Virus record (IMG/VR): IMGVR_UViG_3300032249_000382
Span: 1 to 50,092 of that record
Length of the DNA: 50,092 nucleotides
From: a virus
Strand: one strand, 5' to 3'
Shown here: positions 21,894-30,658 of the stretch, in pieces
Position numbering within the stretch: the stretch's first letter is position 1
Layout: every line of letters begins with the position of its first letter
The notes under the pieces: model-generated
Told to the model about the DNA's origin: nothing
Seen by the model: only the letters and a program-made list of their open reading frames with translations
Database searches by the model: none
Position numbers and translations under genes: made by a program

Positions 21894-22310
21894 ATGAAAA
21901 AAGTGAATGAAGGAATACTCCACACATTGGCAAAAGTTGCCGAAGCTAACGATGATAGTAATATCCGTTTTGCTGCGGCAATTGTCCGTGGAAATAAGAT
22001 TATATCTATTGGATTTAATCGTAACAAATCTCATCCTTTTCAAGCAAAATTTGCTAAGAATGAAATGGCCATTTTTCTCCACGCGGAAGTTCATGCCATA
22101 AAAAATGCATTAAGGGAAATTAGTGTGGATGAACTTTCAAAGTGTGACATTTATATCACACGAGTAAAAAAGAAAAAAGCAGGTGATGATCATTTTGTTT
22201 GGGGTTTGTCTAGACCTTGTCCCGGTTGTGAGAAGGCCATAACAGAATTTGGTATTCGTAGAACTGTTTATACATGCGATGAAACTGGAAACTATGAGGT
22301 ACATGACTGA
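21894..22310 (+). CDS. Cytidine/dCMP deaminase-like protein, 138 aa
   Basis: Zinc motif HAE (H63-A-E65, in LHAEVHAI) and PCPGC (C109, C112) are the cytidine deaminase fold signature. The dCMP deaminases of T4-like phages feed dUMP to thymidylate synthase, and ThyX (35402-36145) is present here. The protein is shorter than T4 Cd (193 aa), so the substrate is uncertain. Start ATG 21894; an in-frame GTG 21903 is also possible. No Shine-Dalgarno is seen and the promoter ends six bases upstream. Confidence 0.78.
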   Translation: MKKVNEGILHTLAKVAEANDDSNIRFAAAIVRGNKIISIGFNRNKSHPFQAKFAKNEMAIFLHAEVHAIKNALREISVDELSKCDIYITRVKKKKAGDDHFVWGLSRPCPGCEKAITEFGIRRTVYTCDETGNYEVHD

Positions 22311-22864
22311 TGCTTCAAGATATAATTGTAATAGATGATTTCTTCAAAGATCCTGATAGTATTGTGGAATTTGCTAATAAACAGGCCTTTGAGGAAAATG
22401 ATTTTGAAAAAACTAGATCATATTGGCGGGGATTGAGGACAGAAGAATTACATGATTTAAATATAGAAAAAACGAATGAAATAACTAAAGAATTTTTCAA
22501 TAACATTTTTTATAATAAATTTAATAATTTTAAGAAATATTCTTTCCATTATTCATGGAAAGCAAGTTTTTATTTTCATAGATTATCGGATATATCAAAA
22601 TTTGAATATAAATGGATTCATCATGACCCTGTCATATACGCCGCTGTAGTTTATCTTAACAAAAATCCTCCAGAAGATACAGGCACTCTTATCATTAAAA
22701 AAAATGAGAAAATACCAATAGAAAACAAATACAATAGATTAGTATTATATAATTCGGACTATCTTCATTCTCCTATGAGTGGTTTTGGAGAGGGTAAAAA
22801 TTCGAGGTTAACTTTGAATATATTTATCGATTCAATCGATATTAAATTGGAAAAGGTACATTAA
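22310..22864 (+). CDS. 2OG-Fe(II) oxygenase-like protein, 184 aa
   Basis: KWIHHDPVIYAAVVYLN (His104/105 and D106 as HxD-type ligands), GTLIIKK, then LVLYNSDYLHSPMSGFG (H153) and SRLTLNIF (R166 for 2-oxoglutarate). This is the pattern of the DUF6445-type oxygenase-like proteins of phages and bacteria. Substrate unknown. Its start overlaps the deaminase stop by one base. Confidence 0.68.
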   Translation: MLQDIIVIDDFFKDPDSIVEFANKQAFEENDFEKTRSYWRGLRTEELHDLNIEKTNEITKEFFNNIFYNKFNNFKKYSFHYSWKASFYFHRLSDISKFEYKWIHHDPVIYAAVVYLNKNPPEDTGTLIIKKNEKIPIENKYNRLVLYNSDYLHSPMSGFGEGKNSRLTLNIFIDSIDIKLEKVH

Positions 22865-22912
22865 TGAGTAGATTGAAAACACCCCTAAGATATCCTAGAG
22901 GTACATGACTGA

Positions 22913-22962
22913 CAACCGCAGGTGGTTGACATTTTCCCTAAGACCAGTACCATACCTAAATA
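22913..22962 (+). promoter_or_regulatory. Composite control region before the virion-protein block
   Basis: A small hairpin (CAACC 22913-22917, GGTTG 22924-22928) runs into TTGACA (22926-22931). With a 16-bp spacer the -10 would be TACCAT (22948-22953), a moderate match. CTAAATA (22956-22962), a possible late box, follows directly. The region could serve both early and late transcription of the gene at 22995. The only frame in the gap 22865-22994 is a 14-codon one. Confidence 0.4.
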
Positions 22963-22994
22963 GGATAGAAAACTTCCTACAGAGGGTAGAATAA

Positions 22995-24224
22995 ATGGTA
23001 GCTGCTCCAGAAGAAACTAAGATGCCAGCTAGACCTTTAGCAATGTCTAGCCTATTTGATGAAATTGACCCTAGAAGGGTAGACAATAAGCCTTATATAG
23101 CAAAAGGCTATAAAATTCGCATGGAAATTTTCCTTGATATGATAAAGCAAGGAAGTCCTTTTCGAGATGCTAACGATTATGAAAAGACTTTCACTTTATC
23201 CGTTTCTGGTAGTGATGCTGGGTTGATTAATAAGGCAGTTAAAGAATTTAAAGAAAGCTATTATGATAGGTCAGTTCCTTATGAAGTAAGAAAAGAAATA
23301 AAGAAAAACATAACAAAGCCTCTGCGTGATGTTACTTTCACTAAAAGTGATGGAACAAAGATAAAAGTCACCTCTATCTATAAGACTAAGGCTTTTGGTG
23401 GTACAGAAAAACTTGAAGCGGCTGGAAAGCAGCATGAGTTTAAGACTATCGATCAGCTTAATAATATCATACAAAGTAGTATAAAAAAGTATGGTTCTTT
23501 CTATAAGGACAGTCCTAATTATATTCGTTTACGTGTTGATGGAAGAATTTATAAGGTTTCAAAATGTTTCGAGACTCCCAATATCAAAGGTCAGACTGTA
23601 AAATCGGATTTCCATATTGTAGATAACACAGGAAAAAATGTCATTTTCATTTCATATAAAGAAAGTGCAAAGCCCAGTGACGTTCAACAATGGGGTGGAT
23701 TAACAGAAGGTAAGATGCCGGATTATGCACAATCAAAAGATTTTATTGCAAAAGTTAAGAAACTGTATCCATTAGGGCTTCCTAATGCTACTGCTGTTGC
23801 GATGAAGATTGTTGGAAATAAAAGCACAGAAATCAAAAACAAATCTGTATTTGGCATTGATTGGATGCCGGGTGCAGCACCCGGATATCAAAACGTTAAT
23901 GTTGTGGCTAAAGGTAGATTGAGACTAAATCAAGTTACACCACCTAAACAAGGCGTACCTCCTCTTTATGAATTTACAGCAGCTCACTTTTTCTTTGGTG
24001 GCGATACACCTTCAGGCGAGACTGAGCCGGTATTTTATGCAAGATATGATAAAAGATCAGCTTTTGGCATAGGCAACGTTAGAATGTCTGTATTCCCAAA
24101 AGGCGGTATTAAAGGTTCGACACAGTGGATTGATCCTGCATCTAGTCCATCATCACCAAAAATAATAGGACAAAGTAAACTACAAACATATAAGCAAATT
24201 GAAAAAAGAAAAGGTGTGAAGTGA
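22995..24224 (+). CDS. Hypothetical virion-block protein, possible nuclease fold, 409 aa
   Basis: AGAGGGTAGAATAA precedes ATG 22995. The N-terminal 30 residues are Pro/Ala-rich and contain SSLFDEIDP, which recalls the tag of T4 Alt. A core segment near residues 207-225 reads SDFHIVDNTGKNVIFISYKE, an arrangement (Asp, then strand with Tyr-Lys) seen in PD-(D/E)xK nucleases, but the full motif cannot be confirmed by eye. The C-terminus is basic. It overlaps the ligase-like gene by four bases, so the two are probably made together. Confidence 0.6.
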   Translation: MVAAPEETKMPARPLAMSSLFDEIDPRRVDNKPYIAKGYKIRMEIFLDMIKQGSPFRDANDYEKTFTLSVSGSDAGLINKAVKEFKESYYDRSVPYEVRKEIKKNITKPLRDVTFTKSDGTKIKVTSIYKTKAFGGTEKLEAAGKQHEFKTIDQLNNIIQSSIKKYGSFYKDSPNYIRLRVDGRIYKVSKCFETPNIKGQTVKSDFHIVDNTGKNVIFISYKESAKPSDVQQWGGLTEGKMPDYAQSKDFIAKVKKLYPLGLPNATAVAMKIVGNKSTEIKNKSVFGIDWMPGAAPGYQNVNVVAKGRLRLNQVTPPKQGVPPLYEFTAAHFFFGGDTPSGETEPVFYARYDKRSAFGIGNVRMSVFPKGGIKGSTQWIDPASSPSSPKIIGQSKLQTYKQIEKRKGVK

Positions 24225-25465
24225 TCAGACTTAAAGATTATCTCACAGAAGCGGCCGCTGAAAAAGATCGGCATCTGACACACATTGAAGATGCCGTTCT
24301 GGAAGGTGGTGTTGCTGGCACTCGCAATGCTATTCAGTTCCTAATCTCCCTCCGTGATATGTTTGCTGATGATGGTAAAACTATCTCAGAAGCTAGAGGT
24401 GGTTTAATTCTTCGAACTAAGTTCGATGGCGCGCCCGCACTCTACGCAGGAATAAATCCTGAAAATGGAAAATTCTTCGTAGGTTCTAAAAGTATCTTTA
24501 ATAAAGGTGCTAAACTAAATTATACACAATCAGATATTAGAAGAAATCATTCTGGTGGATTAGCAGACAAGTTATCGCTTGCATTAAAATATCTACCAGA
24601 ATTGGGCATCAAAGATATCATTCATGGTGATTTTATGTATTCGAGAGATGAACTAAAATCAGAGACCATAGATGGTAAAAAATATATTACTTTTCGTCCA
24701 AATACTATTACTTATGCTGTTCCTGAGGGTACAACACTCTCTCGCCAAATACTTTCTTCTCGAATGGGAATTGTTTTCCACACTACTTATAGTGGTGCCA
24801 CTATGTCTACTCTCCAAACTCATTTCGATGTTGATATTGGTAGGTTAAGGGCATCCAAGAATGTGTGGTATCGTGAAAATAAATTTATGGATGTTACCGG
24901 TGCTGCTAGATTAACAAAAGTGGAAAATGATAGGCTATCTCTTATTCTTAAAGAAGCAGGCTCATTGTTCAGAACAATTCCGTCAGCATTACTAAATGAG
25001 ATTTCTACTAATGAAATGTATCGTGAACCAATAATGACATATTATAATCAAAAGGTTCGTGCTGGCCAGCAACACATGGGTGCAGGTCATATAAACGATA
25101 TTATTAAATTTATCACCGATAGATTCAATAAGAAGATATCGGAAGCTAAGATGCCTGCTACCAAAGCAAAGCGTAAAGCTGAAATGAATTTAATTATTAA
25201 ATGGTTCAGATCACACTCTGGTAATCTCAAGCTAATATTTAAATTGCAGAATATGTTGATTGATGCTAAGTTGATACTAATTCGCAAATTCAATCAAGTG
25301 AATGATATAGGTACATTCGTTCATACACAAGGTGGAGGATATCGTGTTACTAGTCCTGAAGGGTATGTTGCTGCTTGGAGTTCTGGTGGTGATGCTGTTA
25401 AGTTAATTGACCGAATGGACTTCAGTAGAGAAAACTTCTTAGCTGTAAAGAATTGGGGAAAATGA
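24221..25465 (+). CDS. ATP-dependent ligase-like nucleotidyltransferase, 414 aa
   Basis: LRTKFDGAPALYAG (about 66-79) holds the KxDG nucleotidyl-lysine motif of DNA/RNA ligases and capping enzymes. FFVGSKSIF follows, then IIHGDFMYS (motif III-like), ITFRPNTITYAVP (motif IIIa-like) and MGIVFHTTY (motif IV-like). I recall this as a conserved protein (DUF6267-type) of cyanophage-like viruses; ligase activity is unproven. The start MIRLKDYLTEA resembles the T4 capsid-targeting sequence with a prohead-protease site (LTE). Translation is coupled to both neighbours. Confidence 0.7.
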   Translation: MIRLKDYLTEAAAEKDRHLTHIEDAVLEGGVAGTRNAIQFLISLRDMFADDGKTISEARGGLILRTKFDGAPALYAGINPENGKFFVGSKSIFNKGAKLNYTQSDIRRNHSGGLADKLSLALKYLPELGIKDIIHGDFMYSRDELKSETIDGKKYITFRPNTITYAVPEGTTLSRQILSSRMGIVFHTTYSGATMSTLQTHFDVDIGRLRASKNVWYRENKFMDVTGAARLTKVENDRLSLILKEAGSLFRTIPSALLNEISTNEMYREPIMTYYNQKVRAGQQHMGAGHINDIIKFITDRFNKKISEAKMPATKAKRKAEMNLIIKWFRSHSGNLKLIFKLQNMLIDAKLILIRKFNQVNDIGTFVHTQGGGYRVTSPEGYVAAWSSGGDAVKLIDRMDFSRENFLAVKNWGK

Positions 25466-26091
25466 AAAATTTTACTGAATATCTAACAGAGGTAAAAAAA
25501 TCTAAAGTGGGACAAGGAACTCTTAATATATTTGATATAGATGATACCTTGTTTATGCCTAATGCTAAAACAAAAGTGGTTAAAGATGGTAAGATTGTTG
25601 GCCGTCTTTCGTCCGAACAACTAAAACATTATAAGACAAAACCTGGTGAGAGATTGGACTTTGGTGAGTTTCGTTCTGGTAAGCATTTTCATGATGCTGC
25701 CGAACCTATTGAAAAGATGATTAGACGGGCACAGTTAGTCGTTAAACACCAAGGTGGTAATTCAAGAACTATTATCGTAACTGCCAGGTCCGACTTATCA
25801 GATAAAGATGTATTCTTGAAAAAGTTCCGCGACCATGGATTTCCAATCGATCAGGTCCATGTCGAAAGGTCTGGTAATGTGTTTGGTGGTGGTAATGCTG
25901 CTCCATTATCAAAAGCAATTGTTATTCGTAAGTATATCAATAGTGGAAAGTTCAATAAGATTAGAATGTGGGACGACCACGAGGGAAACCTAAATATGCT
26001 ATTGAAGCTGGCCGAATTACATCCAGAGATTTCATTTGAAGCATATTTGGTAAATCCAAAAACAGGTACACCGACAAGATATGGAAAATAA
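25462..26091 (+). CDS. HAD-family phosphatase-like protein, 209 aa
   Basis: Start ATG 25462 overlaps the preceding stop (ATGA). FDIDDTLF (motif I, about 24-31), IIVTARS (motif II) and MWDDHEGN (motif III acidic pair) define a HAD hydrolase; T4 Pnkp (PseT) uses the same fold as its 3'-phosphatase. The first ten residues, MKNFTEYLTE, look like T4's capsid-targeting tag (MKTYQEFIAE), with a likely cleavage after Glu10. The substrate is not determined. Placement after a ligase-fold gene and before a kinase-containing gene suggests nucleic acid end repair. Confidence 0.75.
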   Translation: MKNFTEYLTEVKKSKVGQGTLNIFDIDDTLFMPNAKTKVVKDGKIVGRLSSEQLKHYKTKPGERLDFGEFRSGKHFHDAAEPIEKMIRRAQLVVKHQGGNSRTIIVTARSDLSDKDVFLKKFRDHGFPIDQVHVERSGNVFGGGNAAPLSKAIVIRKYINSGKFNKIRMWDDHEGNLNMLLKLAELHPEISFEAYLVNPKTGTPTRYGK

Positions 26092-26188
26092 AGAAGAAAA
26101 ACCTATTACTGAAACGGCTATAGTATCAATACTGGAGACGATTAAACGCATAGTCCGTAAGTTTAGGGAAAAAGAGAAACATAAATAA
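26081..26188 (+). CDS. Tiny helical protein, 35 aa
   Basis: ATG 26081 lies 11 bases inside the end of the HAD gene. MENKEEKPITETAIVSILET is followed by a basic helix (IKRIVRKFREKEKHK). The ribosome binding site is poor, so coupling is needed. The possible late box at 26180 overlaps its end. Confidence 0.4.
   Translation: MENKEEKPITETAIVSILETIKRIVRKFREKEKHK
26180..26187 (+). promoter_or_regulatory. Late promoter box CATAAATA
   Basis: Seven of eight positions match T4 TATAAATA. It lies 29 bases before the start of the multidomain gene at 26216, with GGGAGAGGA as that gene's ribosome binding site. Confidence 0.45.
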
Positions 26189-26215
26189 TCTATATAAACC
26201 CGCAGAGGGAGAGGA

Positions 26216-28234
26216 ATGAAAAAAGTTATATTCACGTTTGGTAGATATAATCCACCTACCACAGGCCACGCAGAACTAATCAATTATGCGGTAAGATTAG
26301 CACATAGAACAGGCGCCGAGCACCGCATCTATACATCCCAATCACATGACTCCTCCAAAAATCCATTAGCACCAAGGCAGAAGATGGCCTTTCTTCGTCA
26401 GGTATTCCCTGGTGTAAACTTTGTTGATGACCCATCCATGAAAACTGCCTTTCATATCTGTAAGAAATTGGCAGAAGAAGGTTATGAGGATGTGGTATTT
26501 GTGGTTGGTGATGACCGTGTAGCAGAGTTTTCAAACTCACTTGGTAAGTATGTTAAATCAAGAACTGCTAAAGATTTTGACCCTAAGAAACATTATCCAT
26601 TTAAAAAGTTTAAGGTAGAGTCCTCAGGTGCTAGAAAGAAAGGCATCTCTGGTACAGACCTTCGTGCCGCCGTTCGCAAGGGAGACTTTGCTACATTTGC
26701 TAAGGCCTCGGCTGCAAAAGATAAAACTTTGGCACGAAAAATATTTACGGCAACCAGAACTCAACTAAAAGAAGAATATCTCAGTGAAGAGAATAATGGA
26801 ATATCTCGTAAAGAGTTTCACGATAAACTAAAATCTTTTGTTGATTTTACTTGTGAAAAACTAGGTATTGATGAAAAACCTTCAATTAGATATAAAGAAG
26901 ATAGTAAAGATGGTCAGCAACCTTCATTTGGTGGATATGCACCTCATACAAAAGAATTGGTTGTGGTATCCAAGAACCGTCACCCAATGGACATTTTCAG
27001 AACTGTAGCTCATGAGTTGGTTCATCATAAGCAAAATGTAGATGGTCGATTAGGTAAGAATATTGAACAAGAAGGTGCTACAGGTTCAGATATTGAAAAC
27101 GAAGCAAACGCAGAAGCAGGTAAAATTATGCGTTATTTTGGAAAAGAAAATCCATTTTACTTCGATATGCAATATGTTACAGAAAATAAAGCTATTCTAT
27201 TAGGTGGTGTACCGGGTTCCGGTAAAGATAAAATCCTAAAAGAAGCAATTTTACCATTAGGTTATAAAGAATATTCACAAGAAAACTTCTGGGCCCACCA
27301 TGCTACAGGAGAAAATCTTGTTATTAACGGAACAATGTCTGGATATGAACAGACAAAACAAATCAAAGATATATTAGAGAGTGCCGGCTACGAAACTATT
27401 ATGGTCTTTGTCAATACCTCCAACGAGGTATCGAAACAGCGAAACGAAGCCAGAGCCGGTACTGGTGGTCGTGTAATCACTGAAACAACTAGATTTGCTA
27501 AGTGGAAGGCCGCCCAAGATAATCTTGATAGATATGATAGTTTATTTGAGAAAGTTATAGAGGTTAAGAATGATTTTAATGCTGATGATCTAGGAGAGAC
27601 CTGGTTTAAGCTCATTGAATCAATTTCTAAAGAATTGCATGATTTTACATTAACTGAATCAGATCGCAGATTTGAAACGATGTTGAATGAGGTTGGTGGT
27701 GCAGGCAATTGGGGAACCGCAAAACTTACTCGCAGATATCAGAAAGATACTCCTGGGCAGTTACCTAGCAAACCACAACCCATGAAAGTATTGAGACTGA
27801 AAGCGAAAATGAAAGAAGATAATAATACCTCACTGAAAACTCCAAGAATTTCTCCGGGCAGTATGCCTATTGGAGGAGATAGAATTGGCGATGAAATTGG
27901 GCTCCCAAAGTCACCAACATTTGGAGATAATCAAACAATTCCAACCATTGGTAATAGTGATCCTATTGCTAGATGGATGATGAAAGAAGAAACCAAGAAA
28001 AAGTTTCGTGAGAGATATGGTTCTCTTGCGGAGCAGAAAATTAGAGAAACTGCATCTAGACTGGCAAAATGTGAAAGTTTGGATGACCCTTATACAGGTG
28101 GAATGTCCGATGTATCGGTCACAGGTGGTCCTCCAGAAGATGTTATGTATGGTGGTAAAAGAATGGTCGGAGCAGACCAAGAAAAAACCAGCCTATTTGG
28201 GAAAAGAAAAAGACTAAATACCAAAAAGAAATAA
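26216..28234 (+). CDS. Multidomain nucleotidyltransferase / metalloprotease / P-loop kinase protein, 672 aa
   Basis: Domain 1 (1-185): NMNAT/NadR-type nucleotidyltransferase with FGRYNPPTTGHAEL (TxGH) and GISGTDLR. Domain 2 (about 192-318): SprT/minigluzincin-like zinc peptidase with HELVHH (266-271). Domain 3 (about 324-475): P-loop kinase with GGVPGSGKD (330-338), like zeta toxin or polynucleotide kinases. Tail (480-672): polar, with NEVGGAGNWGTAKLTRRY, a phrase I associate with cyanophage virion-linked proteins. Each junction carries an LxE-like site: YLSE 188-191, YVTE 320-323, TLTE 478-481, MLNE 489-492. It may be a packaged polyprotein cut by the prohead protease. Confidence 0.8.
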   Translation: MKKVIFTFGRYNPPTTGHAELINYAVRLAHRTGAEHRIYTSQSHDSSKNPLAPRQKMAFLRQVFPGVNFVDDPSMKTAFHICKKLAEEGYEDVVFVVGDDRVAEFSNSLGKYVKSRTAKDFDPKKHYPFKKFKVESSGARKKGISGTDLRAAVRKGDFATFAKASAAKDKTLARKIFTATRTQLKEEYLSEENNGISRKEFHDKLKSFVDFTCEKLGIDEKPSIRYKEDSKDGQQPSFGGYAPHTKELVVVSKNRHPMDIFRTVAHELVHHKQNVDGRLGKNIEQEGATGSDIENEANAEAGKIMRYFGKENPFYFDMQYVTENKAILLGGVPGSGKDKILKEAILPLGYKEYSQENFWAHHATGENLVINGTMSGYEQTKQIKDILESAGYETIMVFVNTSNEVSKQRNEARAGTGGRVITETTRFAKWKAAQDNLDRYDSLFEKVIEVKNDFNADDLGETWFKLIESISKELHDFTLTESDRRFETMLNEVGGAGNWGTAKLTRRYQKDTPGQLPSKPQPMKVLRLKAKMKEDNNTSLKTPRISPGSMPIGGDRIGDEIGLPKSPTFGDNQTIPTIGNSDPIARWMMKEETKKKFRERYGSLAEQKIRETASRLAKCESLDDPYTGGMSDVSVTGGPPEDVMYGGKRMVGADQEKTSLFGKRKRLNTKKK

Positions 28235-28237
28235 ATA
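28230..28237 (+). promoter_or_regulatory. Late promoter-like box AATAAATA
   Basis: AATAAATA overlaps the stop of the preceding gene and lies 31 bases before ATG 28268. A second TTAAATAA and an upstream CTAAATA (28214-28220) make the true box uncertain. Confidence 0.35.
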
Positions 28238-28267
28238 ATTATTAAATAACTTTTAAAGGAACCAAAA

Positions 28268-29788
28268 ATGTTTAATAACCCATTTCTAAAGAAAGATCCT
28301 CTCTTAGAGGCTGTCAAAGGAGCCATGCAGGATGGCGATATCCGTCGTCAGGCTATTGCACATGTAAACGAAGAGTTTGGTGTGTTTAACCGTAATGGTC
28401 TCGTTCGTGAAAACCTTGCTGCTTATGATGCTCGTATTGAAGAGGTCTATAAATCTATGAAGGAAAATGAAGAAGATGATGAAGCAGAAAAACAAATGCA
28501 AAGTGGTGTAAAAGTCACCAGAAAAAATAGCGATGGATCAGTAACAGATTTAGGTAGATCAAAAGAAGGTGCTGCAAATGACGCTGCGAAAAAAGCAGCA
28601 GGAGAAATGCAGAGTTCTGGAGGTTATACTCCTGGTGGATCATCTTCATCAGGTTCCTCATCAGGTTCTTCAAGTTATAGCCGAGTTAATAAATTTGAAG
28701 AGGCATATAAGTGCATGAAAGAAGGTAAGCCTCTTTCTCCAAAACAAGAAAAAATGGCTGCTATTGCTGGTGATCCAAAGAAGATTGATGCCGCAGACCT
28801 TAAAGCTCTCCGTTCTGGTAAGAAAATGAATGAGAAGAAAGGTTGCTACGAAGAAGGCAATGATGGTAACCTTGCTAACAATTATCCTCCATATGACAAA
28901 GTAACTCGTGGTGATGTTATTGCCGGCCGTCTTGGTAAAGATCAGATGGGTGGTAAGAAAAAAGTTGATGAGAAAAAAGGTTGCTACGAAGAAGGTGCTA
29001 TGGACTCCGATGTTGTCGGTGGTGGTTCAGTAACTAAAGATAATAAACCAGTTGTTTCTTCAACAGCATCAAAAGTAAATACATCAGGCCCATCTGCCGC
29101 AGATAGAGCAGGTCTTGCTGCCAAGATCGGTGCTATGAAAGAAGCAAAAAAAATGGAAGAAGGTAAGAAATGGATCTCTAAGGCTATTAAGAAGCCGGGA
29201 GCCCTCTCAAAGCAATTGGGTGTTCCAGAGAAAGAAAACATTCCTGCCAAGAAATTGAAAGCTGCTGCTGATCAACCTGGTAAACTCGGTAAGAGAGCTA
29301 GACTAGCACAGACATTAAAGAAAATGGCTCGTAAGAGAACCATGGAAGAAGAACTAAACATTGCAAAGGGTGATACACTATCAAGCCTAGCAAAAAAGAA
29401 TAATACTTCGGTCGACGCTCTAGCGAAAGCAAATAATATTAAAGATGTGAACAAGATTCAGGCCGGTTCATCCCTAAAATTGCCAACTGTTGATAAGACA
29501 CCTGCACCTACAACTTCATGGGTCAATCCATCAACAAAAGATTATTCAGCTTCAAACAAGGGAGTTGATAAGCCAACTACATCCGCTCCTCTACCATCAA
29601 TGTCTACCGCATCACCGAAAACCGGTGCTGGTGCAGGAGTCTCTTCTCTACCTGGGGCTAGTCAGACCGCATCTATTGCTAACCCTAAGCCTTCTATGGA
29701 CCCTGGTTCAATGGAAAATGCAAAGCGTCAAACCGGTTCACTGAATGAATGTGTTCAGGTTGGTGATAAGTCCTATAGGATTATTTAA
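28268..29788 (+). CDS. LysM-containing virion-type protein with repeats, 506 aa
   Basis: A low-complexity modular protein. A helical N-terminus (DPLLEAVKGAM) leads to a Gly/Ser-rich linker (about 115-140) and two copies of EKKGCYEEG (about 190 and 236). KKWISKAIKKPGALSKQLGV to LGKRARLAQTLKKM (about 298-358) is a motif widespread in phage proteins but of unknown role. A LysM domain follows (about 363-404: NIAKGDTLSSLAKKNNTSVD, then NNIKDVNKIQAGSSLKLP), which binds peptidoglycan glycan. The tail is Pro/Ser/Thr-rich. Position suggests an internal or surface virion protein. AAAGGAACCAAAA precedes the ATG. Confidence 0.7.
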   Translation: MFNNPFLKKDPLLEAVKGAMQDGDIRRQAIAHVNEEFGVFNRNGLVRENLAAYDARIEEVYKSMKENEEDDEAEKQMQSGVKVTRKNSDGSVTDLGRSKEGAANDAAKKAAGEMQSSGGYTPGGSSSSGSSSGSSSYSRVNKFEEAYKCMKEGKPLSPKQEKMAAIAGDPKKIDAADLKALRSGKKMNEKKGCYEEGNDGNLANNYPPYDKVTRGDVIAGRLGKDQMGGKKKVDEKKGCYEEGAMDSDVVGGGSVTKDNKPVVSSTASKVNTSGPSAADRAGLAAKIGAMKEAKKMEEGKKWISKAIKKPGALSKQLGVPEKENIPAKKLKAAADQPGKLGKRARLAQTLKKMARKRTMEEELNIAKGDTLSSLAKKNNTSVDALAKANNIKDVNKIQAGSSLKLPTVDKTPAPTTSWVNPSTKDYSASNKGVDKPTTSAPLPSMSTASPKTGAGAGVSSLPGASQTASIANPKPSMDPGSMENAKRQTGSLNECVQVGDKSYRII

Positions 29789-30006
29789 TGGGTAAACAGA
29801 TGGGTAGCCCAGAAGAAGGTTCTAGAACACTGGGTGTAATTGAAAAGAGATATGGTACAACAAAGAAACTTGCGGCAGAGGGTTCCAAAGGTGCCCTCTC
29901 CAAAGTAAAAAACATGAAGGCCAACAAGACCGATACAGGAAAACCTGCTGATCCCGTAGAGTTGGATCCGGTAAAAAATGATATTATTGGTCAAGGCTAT
30001 AACTAA
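29788..30006 (+). CDS. Small basic hypothetical protein, 72 aa
   Basis: The ATG overlaps the preceding stop by one base. MGKQMGSPEEGSRTLGVIEK and Lys/Ala-rich helices; no known motif. Its place between two virion-type genes suggests a structural or packaged protein. Confidence 0.6.
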   Translation: MGKQMGSPEEGSRTLGVIEKRYGTTKKLAAEGSKGALSKVKNMKANKTDTGKPADPVELDPVKNDIIGQGYN

Positions 30007-30026
30007 CAAAGAAAAGGATAAGTAAA

Positions 30027-30647
30027 ATGCCATTATGGGGTAATAAAGATAACGCTGCCAATTCAGATATTGCCGGCGTTGCATACATTAACAGAACAAG
30101 AACTACTGCTAACCAAACAGCACTATACGGTAATACCCGTATCGGTCAGTTCATCACCAACACATCAATCGGCCAGTTCGCCGTTGATACAAACGAAATG
30201 CAGGCTTCTCAGACTACCGCTCATCCTCAACATTCAGGTTGGGTTATTCGTCGTGAAGGAACCGGCCTTCGTGCAGGTCGAGTTACATATGAAACCTTGG
30301 TTGCTATGGGTTCAATTGCAACCGACGGATCCGATGATACGAACTTCCCTGATTATAAATTGACTATCACCACACAGCCATCTAGTGCAAATGGTGCTGG
30401 TAACGTAACACTAACTGTTGCTGCAACATCCACACCATCTGGTGCCACATTGTCTTACCTTTGGCAGCGTAATCCGGGTTCTGGCTGGGTCACAGTTGCT
30501 AATACTGCTGGTGTATATTTCAAAAATACTTCACCATCATTTATTGCAAATGCTGCTGTTGCAAACGCCAATACATTCCGAGTCATCGTTTCGGCAACAG
30601 GTGCAAACAGCGTAACATCTTCAAATGCATCCGTAACCACACCATAA
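30027..30647 (+). CDS. Virion decoration-type protein with Ig-like domain, 206 aa
   Basis: AGAAAAGGATAAGTAAA precedes the ATG. The N-terminal 110 residues (MPLWGNKDNAANSDIAGVAY; GWVIRREGTGLRAGRVTYET; LVAMGSIATDG) match a structural protein common in cyanophage-type T4-like viruses. Residues about 114-206 (LTITTQPSSANGAGNVTLTV; LSYLWQRNPGSGWVTVANTA) are an immunoglobulin-like domain of the kind displayed on capsids and tails. Such domains may bind host-surface glycans, which is inference. Confidence 0.72.
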   Translation: MPLWGNKDNAANSDIAGVAYINRTRTTANQTALYGNTRIGQFITNTSIGQFAVDTNEMQASQTTAHPQHSGWVIRREGTGLRAGRVTYETLVAMGSIATDGSDDTNFPDYKLTITTQPSSANGAGNVTLTVAATSTPSGATLSYLWQRNPGSGWVTVANTAGVYFKNTSPSFIANAAVANANTFRVIVSATGANSVTSSNASVTTP

Positions 30648-30658
30648 GGAGAGTTTAA

